DNA of 64,000 nt from Methylocaldum marinum (GTDB lineage Bacteria > Pseudomonadota > Gammaproteobacteria > Methylococcales > Methylococcaceae), in assembly GCF_003584645.1 (NCBI RefSeq), contig NZ_AP017928.1, positions 1,204,981 through 1,268,980 of the forward strand. The letters run 5' to 3'. Shown piece after piece: positions 1-57,155 of the stretch (position 1 is the stretch's first letter; each line of letters opens with the position of its first letter). The position numbers and the translations under genes are program-made. The notes below the pieces were generated by a model. That model saw only the letters and a list, made by a program, of their open reading frames with translations. It ran no database searches and was not told where the DNA came from.

Positions 1-3000
1 ATCCCATGGTCGGAACTGCCCGTGTCAGTAGCATCCGAGCGGCGGAGATGGCCGCACGGCAGGCGAGTGGCGAGCGTAAGCTCCTTCGGTTTCAGCGGTA
101 CCAATGCCCACGTAGTGTTGGAAGAGGCGCCTATCGCCGAACCTGGCCGAGTGGAAATCGAGCGGCCTCTGCACCTGCTTACGCTTTCGGCGAAGACGGA
201 GGAAGCGCTCCGGGAGTGTGCCGTTCGATATTCGGACCATCTGGCGACAGATCCGTGCGCGGAGCTCTCCGACATCTGTTATTCAGCCAATACGGGCCGG
301 TCACAGTTCAACCATCGGCTGGCCATCGTGACGGATTCCGTTGCTCAGGCCCGAAGACAACTTGCGGATTTCGTCGCCGGCCGTGAATCGACACGGGTAT
401 TCACGGGACTGGTGTCCGGCACCCGCAAGCCCAAGGTCGCGTTCCTCTTCACGGGTCAAGGGTCCCAGTACATCGGCATGGGGCGCCAGCTGTACGAGAT
501 TCAACCCTATTTCCGCCAAGTGCTCGATCGCTGCGACGAAATCCTGCAACCCCGGCTGGATCGAAGCCTGATTGAAATCCTCTACCCGACTTCCGGAGAA
601 ATCTCACCGTTAGATCAGACGGCTTACGCTCAGCCCGCCCTGTTTGCCCTGGAATATGCCCTGGCTCAACTATGGAGGTCATGGGGCATCGAACCTTCGG
701 TCGTCGTGGGCCACAGCCTCGGGGAATACGTCGCTGCCTGTGTGGCCGGTGTCTTCGGCCTGGAGGAAGGTCTGAAGCTGATTGCCGAGCGGGGCCGTTT
801 GATGCAGAACCTTCCCGAAGGGGGAGAGATGACCGTGGTGTTCGCCGACGAAGCTCGCGTCTCTGCTGAGATTCGAACCCACGCCGGCGAGGTTTCGATT
901 GCGGCCTTCAACGGCCCGCAGAATTCGGTGATTTCCGGGCGGCGAGGGGCAGTCGAGGCGATCGTCATGTCACTTGAGGCCAAGGGCATCAAGACTAGGA
1001 AATTGACGGTCTCCCACGCCTTCCATTCCGAATTGATGGAACCCATGCTCACGCCTTTCCTGCGGGCTGCCTCGAGAATCAGCTACTCGCCTCCTCAAAT
1101 CAGCCTGATTTCGAATATCACGGGCAGACTCGTCTCACCGACTGAAATGGCAGCCCCGGAATATTGGTGCCGGCATACGAGAGAGCCGGTGAGATTTGCG
1201 GCAAGCATGGAGACGTTGCGTGAGTTGGGAATCGACGTGTTCCTGGAAATAGGTCCGAAGCCCATTTTATTGGAGATGGGCTGCCAATGCCTACCGGAAG
1301 CCACTGGAGTCTGGCTCCCCAGCCTGCGCCAGGAACAGTCGGATTGGCAGCCGCTGCTCTCGAGCTTGGGAGAATTGTATTGCCGCGGCGCGCCGGTCAA
1401 CTGGTTGGGCTTCGATCGAGACTACACGCGGCGGCGAGTGGCTTTGCCCACCTATCCATGGCAGCGCTCGCGTTATTGGATGGAAACTCCCGAGACTGGG
1501 CGCAGCGAGACCGCTTCATCGCAGAAAGATGCTCATACTCCGATCGTTCGTCTTCTGGACCAGAGAGATACCCTAGGGCTGATACGGCTCCTGGAAAACG
1601 CCGGAAACTTCTCCGAGGAACAAAAAAAGCTGTTGCCTGATCTGGTTCAGTCATTGGTCGAGCAGCATCACCTACAGCAAGCGGCCGCCGGTGCTCAGGA
1701 TTGGCTCTACCGTTTGGATTGGGATGTCGCGCCCCATGAGTCCGACGCAGGTCAGGCACAAACCGGATTCGGCCACCCCGGCCGTTGGCTCATTCTGGCA
1801 GACCGGACCGGAGTCGGAGAATCCCTGGCGAGGCTGCTTCAGGAACGCGGCCAACATTGTGTTCTGGTCTACGCCGGAGCGGCCGATGATGCGGCTGTAG
1901 AATCCGAAAGGCCCTGCATCGACCCCACTCGTTCGGCCGATTTTGAAGCACTCATCCAATCTCTTTTGGAAGATCCGGCCTCGCCTCAATTACAAGGGGT
2001 TGTCCATTTATGGAGTCTGGAGGCGGCACCGTCGCGTGCCTTGACGATCTCCTCCCTGGCGCAGGCCCGGAACCGGGGGTGCGTAAGCGTACTGCATCTG
2101 TTGCAAGCGCTCCTTAAACACGCCGTCTCGCCGCGCTTGTGGCTGGTGACTCGTGGCGCGGTATCGGCCGGGCACCGTCACCCGCTGGCGGTAGCCCAAT
2201 CTCCTCTGTGGGGACTCGGCAAGGTCATCGGCCTGGAGCACCCCCAATTATGGAGTGGCATGGTCGACCTGAACCCCGATGCCGCAGCGGATGAAGCGAC
2301 AAGGCTTTTAGGAGAGATCGGGGATTCGCGAGCGGAAAACTACATCGCTATTCGGAATGGACGACGTTATGTCGCTCGCTTGATCCGGACTCAGCTTCCG
2401 GCATCGCAAGAGTTGCAGTTAAAGCCGGATGGCACCTATCTGATTACCGGAGGTCTTGGAAGCCTGGGCCTGAGAGTAGCCGAGTGGATGGTGCAACAGG
2501 GAGCCCGGTATTTGGTTCTCGTCGGGCGCCATCCGGCTTCGATGGAGGCCGAAAGATTTCTAAGTCGACTGGAGCAGGCTGGAACAAAGATTTTTGTCGC
2601 GCAGGCGGATGTCGCCGATCCGGAGGATATGGCCAGAGTAGTCGAGGCGCTGCATTCCTCCGGGCCGCCGCTGCGAGGGATCATCCACGCCGCCGGTGTT
2701 CTTGATGATGGAGTCCTAGTGCAACAGAACGGCGAGCGTTTGACGCGAGTCATGGATCCAAAGGTCAACGGAGCCTGGAATCTCCATGTCTTGACCCAAA
2801 ACCTGCCACTGGACTTCCTGGTTTTCTTCTCCTCGGCCGCTTCCCTCCTCGGTTCGCCGGGCCAGGCGAATTATGCGGCGGCCAACGCCTTTCTCGATGC
2901 ACTTGCTCAACATCGCCGGTTCTTGGGTCAGCCGGGCTTGAGCCTGAATTGGGGGCCGTGGGCCGAGGTGGGAATGGCGGCGAACCTTGCCGGCCGCCAC

Positions 3001-3572
3001 CAGACTCGTCTGAGCGCTCAGGGATTGAATTCGATTCCTCCCGAATTGGGATTGCAAATTCTCGGACAGGTACTCGGAGTGGACCAAGCCCAGATCGGCG
3101 TGCTGCCGGCCGATTGGACGGTATTCCGGAGGCAACTCCCCGCCGCTGAGTCACCACTGCTCTCGAAATTGATATCAGAACCGAATTCACCGGATGGCGG
3201 CGTTAAGCGAGCGTCCGAACAGGAGCTTCAGATCTTGCAACGGCTGGAGGAGGCGGACCCAGACGATCGTGAGGAATTGGTGATGGCTTACGTTCGGCAG
3301 AGAACCGCGGAAATCCTCGGGCTTGAGTCACCGTTTCGGATAACGCCGCAGCAATCGTTGAACGAACTGGGGTTTGACTCGCTCATGGGCACTCAATTGA
3401 AAAATCGGTTCATGAGCGATCTGAAAGTCGATGTCCCTATCGGGGAGTTCATTGGAAAGAGCAGCATTGCACACCTAACAGGGGTACTGCTCAACCATTT
3501 CGCGCTGTCGGACTTGGCCTTATCAAATTCGCCGTCTTCTGATGTGAGTGAGGATATAGAGGAAATAGCCTT

Positions 3573-3576
<4 letters not shown>
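1..3576 (+). CDS. Type I polyketide synthase, 5'-truncated: (KS)-AT-KR-ACP
   Basis: The frame is open from base 1, so the gene begins before the window; 1191 residues are visible. The first ~45 residues are the end of a ketosynthase, with the motif GTNAHVVLEEAP that carries a KS histidine. An acyltransferase follows (GQGSQ near residue 147; nucleophile Ser239 in GHSLGEY). SHAFHS at about 338-343 is the HAFH signature associated with malonyl-CoA. A ketoreductase begins at GTYLITGGLGSLG (about 811), with LDD in AGVLDDG (type B) and the catalytic YAAAN near 958. A carrier domain carries GFDSLM near 1125. No DH or ER is present, so the module should leave a beta-hydroxyacyl chain for the next protein. 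The stop overlaps the following GTG start by 4 bp. Chain length and loading are not visible here. Confidence 0.95.
3558..3576 (+). promoter_or_regulatory. RBS and GTGA overlap coupling PKS to NRPS
   Basis: AGAGGA (3558-3563) lies 9 bases before a GTG start whose last bases form the PKS stop codon (GTGA, 3573-3576). This decides the non-ATG start and indicates translational coupling between the two subunits. Confidence 0.75.
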
Positions 3577-25183
<21,607 letters not shown>

Positions 25184-25223
25184 GATCACCGGCAGCTTTT
25201 AGCTTTTATTAGGTTTATTAAGC

Positions 25224-40745
<15,522 letters not shown>

Positions 40746-40749
40746 CTCA

Positions 40750-51168
<10,419 letters not shown>

Positions 51169-51169
51169 G

Positions 51170-52507
51170 ATGAAAGAACGTGTGGCAGTCCCCGGGATGC
51201 GGCCTCTCCTCATCGTTTGGCTGGGGCAGATGGTTTCCCTCATCGGCTCCGGAATCACCGGTTTTGCGCTGGGGGTTTGGGTCTACCAGCAGACCGGTTC
51301 GGCGACCCAGTTCGCCCTGATTGCCGTATCCAGCGTGCTTCCCAGTGTCCTGCTTTCTCCCGTGGCGGGCGCCCTGGTGGATCGCTGGAATCACCGTCGG
51401 ACCATGATTTTGAGCAGTATCGGGGCAGCTTTGAACGCTTCGATGCTCGCTTCCCTATTGGCCGTCGGATGGCTGGACATCTGGCATATCTACGTGGTCG
51501 CCGCTATCGCTTCCACCCTCACTGCCTTCCAATGGCCCGCTTATATCGCGGCCACCACCCTGCTGGTTCCCAAACAGCACTTGGGGCGCGCCGGCGGTAT
51601 GCTGCAGATGGGCCAAGCCATTGCCCAACTGGCCGCGCCCGCAATTGGGAGCCTGCTGCTGGAGTTTATCCAGCTTCAAGGTGTTGTCTTGTTCGAGCTT
51701 GCCGCCTACTTCTTCGCCATTACAGCCCTGCTGAGCGTTCGCTTCCCGATCACCAAGCCTTCTCCGTCAGGCAAAACCGAAAAGAGTTCGCTGCTACGAG
51801 AGGTTGCCTATGGTTGGTCCTATTTGACCTCCCAGTCCGGACTCCTGGGATTGCTCATATTCTTCGCGGCCAGCAACTTTCTTTCGGGCATCGTCGGAAT
51901 TCTGTTCGGGCCACTCGTGCTGTCATTCAGTTCATCCGTCGTCCTTGGCGTCCTCCTATCGATCGCCGGCGCAGGGACCCTGATCGGCAGCGTGGTGATG
52001 AGCATCTGGGGAGGACCGCAGCGCCGCATGCATGCGGTGTTCACCGCCATGCTGCTGTGCGGAGTGTGCATATTGGTTACCGGTTCGGGTACTTATATTC
52101 CCATGCTCGGCGCCGCGATTTTCCTGTTTTTCTTCTGTAGCTCGGTTCTCAACATCTGCACACAGGTCATTTTCCAAAAGAAAGTCGAACCCAGTGTCCA
52201 GGGAAGAATCTTTGCTTTAAGAGGGACGATCACAAGCGCATCTCTGCCCTTCGCCTACTTGATAGCCGGACCGCTGGCCGACTTCGTGTTCGAACCCCTG
52301 ATGCTGCCCGATGGCCCCCTGGCCGAAACCCTAGGGCAATTCATCGGTGTCGGCCGCGGGCGCGGCATCGGCTTGATGTTCATGATCGTAGGTGCACTCA
52401 CGATAATGGTGACGGCTATCGCTTACCAATATCCCAGGCTGCGCCTGGTGGAAGACGAGCTACCCGATGCGATTCCGGATGATTTGGCGCCCAGTTTATC
52501 GGAATGA
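51170..52507 (+). CDS. MFS transporter, probable exporter of the peptide
   Basis: A 445-residue integral membrane protein with about 10-12 hydrophobic segments. The first pair is joined by GALVDRWNHRRTMI, matching the major-facilitator loop 2-3 motif (GxLaDrxxrrr). The overall sequence resembles the EntS/MFS_3 group, several of which export siderophores or peptides by proton antiport. It starts 1 bp after the NRPS stop, with GGAAG about 9 bp upstream, so it is co-transcribed with the synthetases and is the obvious candidate for product export or self-resistance. The substrate is inferred only from position. No MacAB or other ABC exporter is seen in the window. Confidence 0.9.
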   Translation: MKERVAVPGMRPLLIVWLGQMVSLIGSGITGFALGVWVYQQTGSATQFALIAVSSVLPSVLLSPVAGALVDRWNHRRTMILSSIGAALNASMLASLLAVGWLDIWHIYVVAAIASTLTAFQWPAYIAATTLLVPKQHLGRAGGMLQMGQAIAQLAAPAIGSLLLEFIQLQGVVLFELAAYFFAITALLSVRFPITKPSPSGKTEKSSLLREVAYGWSYLTSQSGLLGLLIFFAASNFLSGIVGILFGPLVLSFSSSVVLGVLLSIAGAGTLIGSVVMSIWGGPQRRMHAVFTAMLLCGVCILVTGSGTYIPMLGAAIFLFFFCSSVLNICTQVIFQKKVEPSVQGRIFALRGTITSASLPFAYLIAGPLADFVFEPLMLPDGPLAETLGQFIGVGRGRGIGLMFMIVGALTIMVTAIAYQYPRLRLVEDELPDAIPDDLAPSLSE

Positions 52508-52709
52508 CCCATGCTCCAGGTCTCCGTAGCGCCTGATTGAGCGAGGCTCAGCAGGTGCCAGGCATATGGACTGAGGTTCATGTTCCTTATTTCGAATCGC
52601 TTTCAATAAGGCATTCATTTCTTGTAGGGTGAGTTAGGCGCACGTCAACACTAACCAATGGCCCATCACTGCGCTTCGCGTGCGCCGTAACCCACCGAGC
52701 GACCTCGGA

Positions 52710-52829
52710 CCTGTCCTGAGCCAAGTCGAAGGGTCGGCGGCTTACGCGGAGCCTGTCGAAGGGCCTGTCCCGAGCTCCGTCGAAGGGCTAACCCACCATC
52801 GATGGGTTTCGCTTCGCTCTACCCAACCT
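52710..52829. repeat. REP-like intergenic repeat cluster
   Basis: Two 24-bp copies matching at 20 of 24 positions (52710-52733 and 52764-52787, both CCTGTCC...GTCGAAGGG) with a shorter GCCTGTCGAAGGG between them. They are followed by a palindrome CCATCGATGG (52796-52805) and a TTTCGCTTCGCTCTACCC stretch. Both sequence types look like dispersed extragenic repeats common in proteobacterial genomes. Confidence 0.6.
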
Positions 52830-53213
52830 CGATGAATGTTCACTGGAATCGATTGCGTCGCCATTTTTTGCGAAACCTTTTGGGACCTCCAAGTCACCAA
52901 AAGGAGCAAAAAATTGGCGACGAGTTATTGCCTTCGGCGCCCCGGCCGTCCCCGCTCGTCTGGTCCGGACCCAACAAGGGGTCCGGACACCGCTCGCAGA
53001 TGACTCGACGCCCGGTCGCGATGCCTTGTGTGAGACCTCCGACCGCCGCTATCGCGTCGACCTTCGGTCTCACACCCGGCGCTCGGGCTTCCGGGGACTA
53101 CTCGACTCGCTCGCTCACTCGCTCCATGTCTCGCAGCGGCCGAATGGAATTAGCGGGAAGCACGCGGCCCGGGCAAAGCTCAATCCACGTCCAACTCACG
53201 ACTAACCGGTAAA

Positions 53214-53231
53214 CCGCCGCCACGGCGGCGG
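53214..53231 (-). terminator. Possible hairpin terminator downstream of the hydrolase
   Basis: A perfect GC-only inverted repeat (CCGCCGCC / GGCGGCGG with a 2-base centre) begins 19 bp after the hydrolase stop on the minus strand. It is followed by only three T residues, so intrinsic termination is uncertain. Confidence 0.35.
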
Positions 53232-53249
53232 ATAGCCCGTGCGCCGGGA

Positions 53250-54260
53250 CTACGTCTGGTTCCGAGTCTGGTTGCCTGCCGCAGGGATGGACGACGTGGC
53301 CGCACAGCATCGGTAAAAGGCCGATAGGTGCTCGATGACCTCGGAAGGTCGATCGAGAGGCAGGAAGTGGCCCCCGCCATCGACGGTAAGCATTTCAACG
53401 CCCGATATGAGCCGGCGATCCCGTTCCCTTTCGATAGGCGTGGACCAGTCCCGGCTCCCCCACAGAAGGAGGACCGGAACCCTGATATTGGCATAATCCT
53501 TTGTCGCGGCTTCCCAGCTCCGAGCATTTCTCAGCAGACGCAGAAACGCTCGGTAATGGCCAGGGCGATTTCCGCTCCGATACATCTCCTTTAATAAGGC
53601 TGGCGGAATGCTGCTCGGATTCGCCACGCCACCTCCCAGGATATTCTTCATGATGATGAAATTCCGCAGCCGCATGACGGTTTCACCCAAGACGGGAATG
53701 TCGGAGACGAAAACGACCCACCGGGCCAGCCACGAGCTGCGCGCCATGCCGCGACCCTCCGCATAATCATAAGGATTGATCGCGACTACACGTCCGACTC
53801 TAGGCCGACGTCGGCTGGCGATGATCAATGGTATCGAACCGCCGATGGATACTCCGGCGAGCGTGACATCATGCAAGTCCATGGCTTCGAGAAAGCCGTC
53901 CACCGCATCCGCAAAAAAGTTCGCGTCATACGGGGCATCGGGAATGTCCGAATAACCGTGCCCCGGAAGATCCAAGGCGTAGACGGAAAAATTTTCGCTC
54001 AGCCCGGGCACGATCTTTTCGAACAGATCGAGCTGGGTTCGCAGGGTATGCAGCAGAACCAGAACAGGACCTTCGCCGGCCTTGATGTACCGGAGCCGGA
54101 GTCCCTTGACCTCCGCGTAGTCGATCAGGATGTTCGGCGCCCAGCGCAATTGTTTCGGCGGTGAGGGCGCCGGGCGCAGAGCCTCGATGGCCAGGGACAG
54201 AACCGGTAAGCCGGCACCAGCGGCGATAAGAACCACAAGGGCAATCAGGATGTCGTTCAT
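53250..54260 (-). CDS. Alpha/beta hydrolase, membrane-anchored
   Basis: 336 residues from ATG 54260. A hydrophobic N-terminal segment (about 2-25) suggests a membrane anchor or uncleaved signal. The hydrolase fold follows: HTLRTQ oxyanion region, DLPGHGYS, nucleophile Ser138 in GVSIGG, acid in LLLWGSRDWSTP and histidine in GGGHFLPLDRP, so the triad looks complete. I chose ATG 54260 because ACGGAG (54270-54275) is 9 bp upstream. An earlier in-frame ATG at 54284 overlaps the preceding gene's stop by 8 bp and is also possible. It is the last gene of the group led by the oxidoreductase, or by marR. The substrate is unknown; the family includes lipases, esterases and C-C hydrolases. Confidence 0.88.
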   Translation of the reverse strand: MNDILIALVVLIAAGAGLPVLSLAIEALRPAPSPPKQLRWAPNILIDYAEVKGLRLRYIKAGEGPVLVLLHTLRTQLDLFEKIVPGLSENFSVYALDLPGHGYSDIPDAPYDANFFADAVDGFLEAMDLHDVTLAGVSIGGSIPLIIASRRRPRVGRVVAINPYDYAEGRGMARSSWLARWVVFVSDIPVLGETVMRLRNFIIMKNILGGGVANPSSIPPALLKEMYRSGNRPGHYRAFLRLLRNARSWEAATKDYANIRVPVLLLWGSRDWSTPIERERDRRLISGVEMLTVDGGGHFLPLDRPSEVIEHLSAFYRCCAATSSIPAAGNQTRNQT

Positions 54261-54276
54261 GATGGATGACTCCGTC

Positions 54277-56742
54277 TCAGGCATCGATTTCCACGTCGGC
54301 TTCGATCTCGGCCTGACAAGCCAGAATATAGCCGTCGGTCTTCTCCTCTTCCGTCAGCGCCTCGTCGACCGCCATATGCACTTGGCCGGAAACCAGCTTC
54401 ACGCTGCATAGGCCGCAGGTACCGGAACGGCACGCGCTTTCGATGTGCACTTCCGCTGCGTCCGCCGCATCGAGGACCGTCGCGCCGACCGGCACGGGGA
54501 CATCGACCTGCGATCGCTGAAAATAGACGTGTCCGCCGGCGGCCCCTGAACCTGGAACCTTGGCGCTCGGATCACGCCTGACGGTCCCAAACGCTTCCGT
54601 CTTGATACGTGTTTTCGGAACGCCGAGTTCGATCAGCGCGACTTTGATGGCATCCATCATCGGCGGTGGGCCGCAGACATGAACGGTTCGGGCGGGAATA
54701 TTCGGAACTGCGTCTTGTAGAAACGCCTTGTCGATGCGGCCGGTAGGTCCCGACCAGACTTCCCCTTTGGGATCGGTCATGGAAACCCTGACTTCCAGTC
54801 TTGGGTTCCTCGACTGCAGTAAATCAATTTCATCTCTGAAGATATAGTCGCTCGGTTTCCGAAAACTCAGGATCAGATAAATTTCTCCCGGCCACCGGCG
54901 CTCGCTGAGATAGCGCACAACGCTCATCAGCGGAGTAATGCCGACGCCGCCTCCTATCAATACGATGGACTCCGCTTCGCTACCGGTGAATACGAAGTTG
55001 CCGTTCGGTGCCAGAAGCTTGAGCGAATCCCCCGGTTTCAGTTCGTCATGCAGCCAGCGCGACGCAAGTCCGTGCTCCTCGCGTTTAACGGTGATCTCGA
55101 TACGGTCCCGCCAGGTCGGCGTGGAAGCGATGGTATACGAACGGCGGGTCGGTATGCTCCAAGGTTCGATATCCAAGCTCAGAAACTGTCCTGGCAGATA
55201 ATCAAACGGAATCGGACCGCCATCCGGATTGACCAACCGGAAGGTCTTGACGTGGCGCGCGACGTCGATGATCTCGCTGACGGTCAGCGCACCCTGCCAT
55301 TTGATTTTTCCGGTGGCGGCGTCATTCTGCCGATACGGCGTAAGCTTTGCCTGCATCTTCGACGGCTGCGGAAGAATCGGCACGCGCTCGTGGCGAATAC
55401 CGGGGCTAGGGAAGCACTTGCCGAAGGCAACCAGAAGCCTGGGCGGACCCTTGAGACGAATCTTTCTGCGAACCAGCGCCCAAACGAGGCTGCGCTCCTT
55501 CGCCAGGAAGCCGAGCCAGCTACGGCTGTCCGCCGTCACCTGCAAATCCGCCACTCCAACATGGCCGTCTTCCACATGAACGATACGATCCCGGATAACT
55601 ACCGTGGCTTCACGCCTTTCATCGCCCGTGAACATAAAGTGGTAAGTGGCGCTCAAGCCCCTCGATTGATTGGGCTGAAACACGAAGGGCATCATGTTCA
55701 AAAGTCCATCGATGGTGCGCGGGCGCAATGCGTTCCCGACAGGCTTGACGGTCTTGTTCTTCCATTTTTTCCGGGCGTAAACCTCCGCGTCGGAACCCTT
55801 GACGACATAGACGGGTTCCGGTTTGTCCTGCAGCGGCTTGACAACCTCGTGGACATGCCGTTTACGATCGGCAAGATAGGGGCCGATGACATCTTCTCCC
55901 GCCGGACAGACCGCCATGCAATAGGCCGCTTTGTAATCAGCGCCGTGCGAAAGGCTTTGCCACATGGACGCAGTTTCCGGTTCGCTGACGCGCCTTCGAT
56001 AATCTCGACCGTTCCTGCTGTCCGCTACTTGCTCGATCCAGTCGGTAAACCCGCCCATGAATTCCCGGTAGTTGTGGGTAAAGCACGCCGAAAAGTTGAA
56101 TCCGCCATCGGGCGCAATGGCGCCGACCGGGCAAGCGGCGACACAGAGTCTGCACCCGAGGCAGGGGTTGTAATCGAGGGGCTTATCGTATGCGGTGACG
56201 TCAGCCTCGATGAGCACGGTCCCGAGCAGAATGAAATTGCCGAACCGGGGATGGATGACATTGCGATGAATGCCCATGTGCCCCAGTCCGGCTGCCACGG
56301 CCACCGGCTTATGCGAAACCACCCAGACCGCAGCGTCCGGAAACCGGCCCATTTCCATCGGAAAACCCATGGATGGATTGACGGCTCGAACGCCGATTTC
56401 CTCCAGGCGCCGAACGACTCGACATCCCACCTCGTCGACCCGGTCGCCCGCATGATGAAATTCGAGATTCGCCACGGATCGAGCCGTGCTTCGTATCGGT
56501 TCGCGCGACATCCGCACGACGTAGCTCAGCAAGGTTTTGGTCCAGGGATAATGCTGAAAGATCTCGGCCCGCTGAGGGGCCATGGCGTCCCGGTCGATGT
56601 CGACCAGACCCGCATCGTCGGCACCACACTCCAGCGCTAGGCTCTTGAGCCAATCGCCCTGTAGAACGGGCATAACGATTGCCCCGATCTCACCTTGTCG
56701 GGAGCGCAATTGCTTGACGGTAGAATGCTCTTCGAGGTTCAT
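54277..56742 (-). CDS. Multidomain Fe-S oxidoreductase: QueG/RdhA-like region, SCP2-like, FNR reductase, 2Fe-2S ferredoxin
   Basis: 821 residues from ATG 56742, which has AGAGGA at 56750-56755 with 7-bp spacing; a longer frame to 56886 runs over the putative operator and is rejected. Residues 1-330 resemble the cobalamin/Fe-S proteins related to epoxyqueuosine reductase and reductive dehalogenases, with one classical 4Fe-4S motif CLGCRLCVAACP (about 192-203) and a partial second one (YCMAVCP near 276). About 345-440 looks like an SCP2-type lipid-binding domain. About 483-585 is an FAD/FMN-binding barrel with RRSYTIAST, then an NAD(P)-binding part (IGGGVGITPLMS; VCGPPPMM near 690). The C-terminus is a plant-type ferredoxin (CRSGTCGLC about 768-776, plus a later Cys in ILACQ). 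Electron flow NAD(P)H to flavin to 2Fe-2S to the N-terminal centre is inferred. The substrate is unknown. Confidence 0.88.
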   Translation of the reverse strand: MNLEEHSTVKQLRSRQGEIGAIVMPVLQGDWLKSLALECGADDAGLVDIDRDAMAPQRAEIFQHYPWTKTLLSYVVRMSREPIRSTARSVANLEFHHAGDRVDEVGCRVVRRLEEIGVRAVNPSMGFPMEMGRFPDAAVWVVSHKPVAVAAGLGHMGIHRNVIHPRFGNFILLGTVLIEADVTAYDKPLDYNPCLGCRLCVAACPVGAIAPDGGFNFSACFTHNYREFMGGFTDWIEQVADSRNGRDYRRRVSEPETASMWQSLSHGADYKAAYCMAVCPAGEDVIGPYLADRKRHVHEVVKPLQDKPEPVYVVKGSDAEVYARKKWKNKTVKPVGNALRPRTIDGLLNMMPFVFQPNQSRGLSATYHFMFTGDERREATVVIRDRIVHVEDGHVGVADLQVTADSRSWLGFLAKERSLVWALVRRKIRLKGPPRLLVAFGKCFPSPGIRHERVPILPQPSKMQAKLTPYRQNDAATGKIKWQGALTVSEIIDVARHVKTFRLVNPDGGPIPFDYLPGQFLSLDIEPWSIPTRRSYTIASTPTWRDRIEITVKREEHGLASRWLHDELKPGDSLKLLAPNGNFVFTGSEAESIVLIGGGVGITPLMSVVRYLSERRWPGEIYLILSFRKPSDYIFRDEIDLLQSRNPRLEVRVSMTDPKGEVWSGPTGRIDKAFLQDAVPNIPARTVHVCGPPPMMDAIKVALIELGVPKTRIKTEAFGTVRRDPSAKVPGSGAAGGHVYFQRSQVDVPVPVGATVLDAADAAEVHIESACRSGTCGLCSVKLVSGQVHMAVDEALTEEEKTDGYILACQAEIEADVEIDA

Positions 56743-56749
56743 AGCATGG

Positions 56750-56755
56750 TCCTCT
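56750..56755 (-). promoter_or_regulatory. Ribosome binding site fixing the oxidoreductase start
   Basis: AGAGGA on the minus strand, 7 bases before ATG 56742. This selects the 821-residue protein over the longer open frame. Confidence 0.7.
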
Positions 56756-56872
56756 GTGAAAGTCGGAGGTTTTTTCCAAAATAGGCATCGCTTCAAGTCG
56801 TCACCAGGACGAATCGGGCAGCCACTCCCGTGACGCTCGGAAGATTTCGACTGAATTGAGGTTGCCGCCATA

Positions 56873-56884
56873 GTGTATATACAC
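56873..56884 (-). promoter_or_regulatory. Putative MarR operator upstream of the oxidoreductase
   Basis: GTGTATATACAC is a perfect 12-bp palindrome 131 bp upstream of the oxidoreductase start. It shares AGTGTATATAC with the site overlapping the marR promoter. A TATACA within it could be a -10 box, but no good -35 is seen 17 bp upstream. Confidence 0.55.
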
Positions 56885-56922
56885 ATAATTTCGCGAAAAA
56901 AGACTCTTCTTCAATTCCGAGT

Positions 56923-57133
56923 CTAGTCGCCAGGGTACAGCATTATTAAGTAGCCCTTAAATTCCCGACAGTCTGGCCCCTTGAGAACCATGGCTTGGGC
57001 CGTGATCAGGTCCGTGGATTTAAAGGGCCGGGTTAATAGTATCGTCTCCGCTCCGAGTTTGTCGGCGCGATCCATTGCTTTCGTTCGTGCTGGCCTGCCG
57101 AAGGGCGTAAACGATAACCAACTGTTCGGAGTT
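56923..57133 (-). pseudogene. Possible remnant of a response-regulator receiver domain
   Basis: One minus-strand frame between two stops encodes a segment resembling the last third of a receiver domain (KLGAETILLTRPFKSTDLI, compare the usual LTKPF and following helix). There is no start codon except an internal ATG at 57075 and no Asp-containing N-terminal half. It may be a decayed fragment between marR and the oxidoreductase. The resemblance is weak. Confidence 0.3.
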
Positions 57134-57155
57134 CACTAAAAATATCTACAGCAAA

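Larger units (their letters stand above)
52508..53249. other. Intergenic region without a supported gene
   Basis: 742 bp between the convergent MFS and hydrolase genes. It contains REP-like repeats (52710-52829), an inverted GGTCCGGACC-type motif duplicated around 52972-52998, and short GAGCGAG/CTCGCT runs near 53101-53125. A 136-codon reading frame is open here but has low-complexity composition and no family resemblance. No strong terminator was found for the NRPS operon. Confidence 0.6.

Noticed and set aside
52802..53212. 136-codon frame in the intergenic region
   Set aside because: Overlaps REP-like DNA, biased composition, no RBS or domain. Treated as non-coding.
55048..56640. 530-codon plus-strand frame opposite the oxidoreductase
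   Set aside because: The opposite strand has recognisable Fe-S, flavin and ferredoxin motifs; the antisense frame has none.
54277..56742. Calling the large oxidoreductase an epoxyqueuosine reductase or a reductive dehalogenase
   Set aside because: Only the N-terminal third resembles these, the second Fe-S motif is incomplete, and the extra domains point to another reaction.
56743..56886. N-terminal extension of the oxidoreductase to 56886
   Set aside because: It would place the palindromic operator at the start codon, lacks an RBS and adds unconserved-looking sequence. ATG 56742 has a good RBS.
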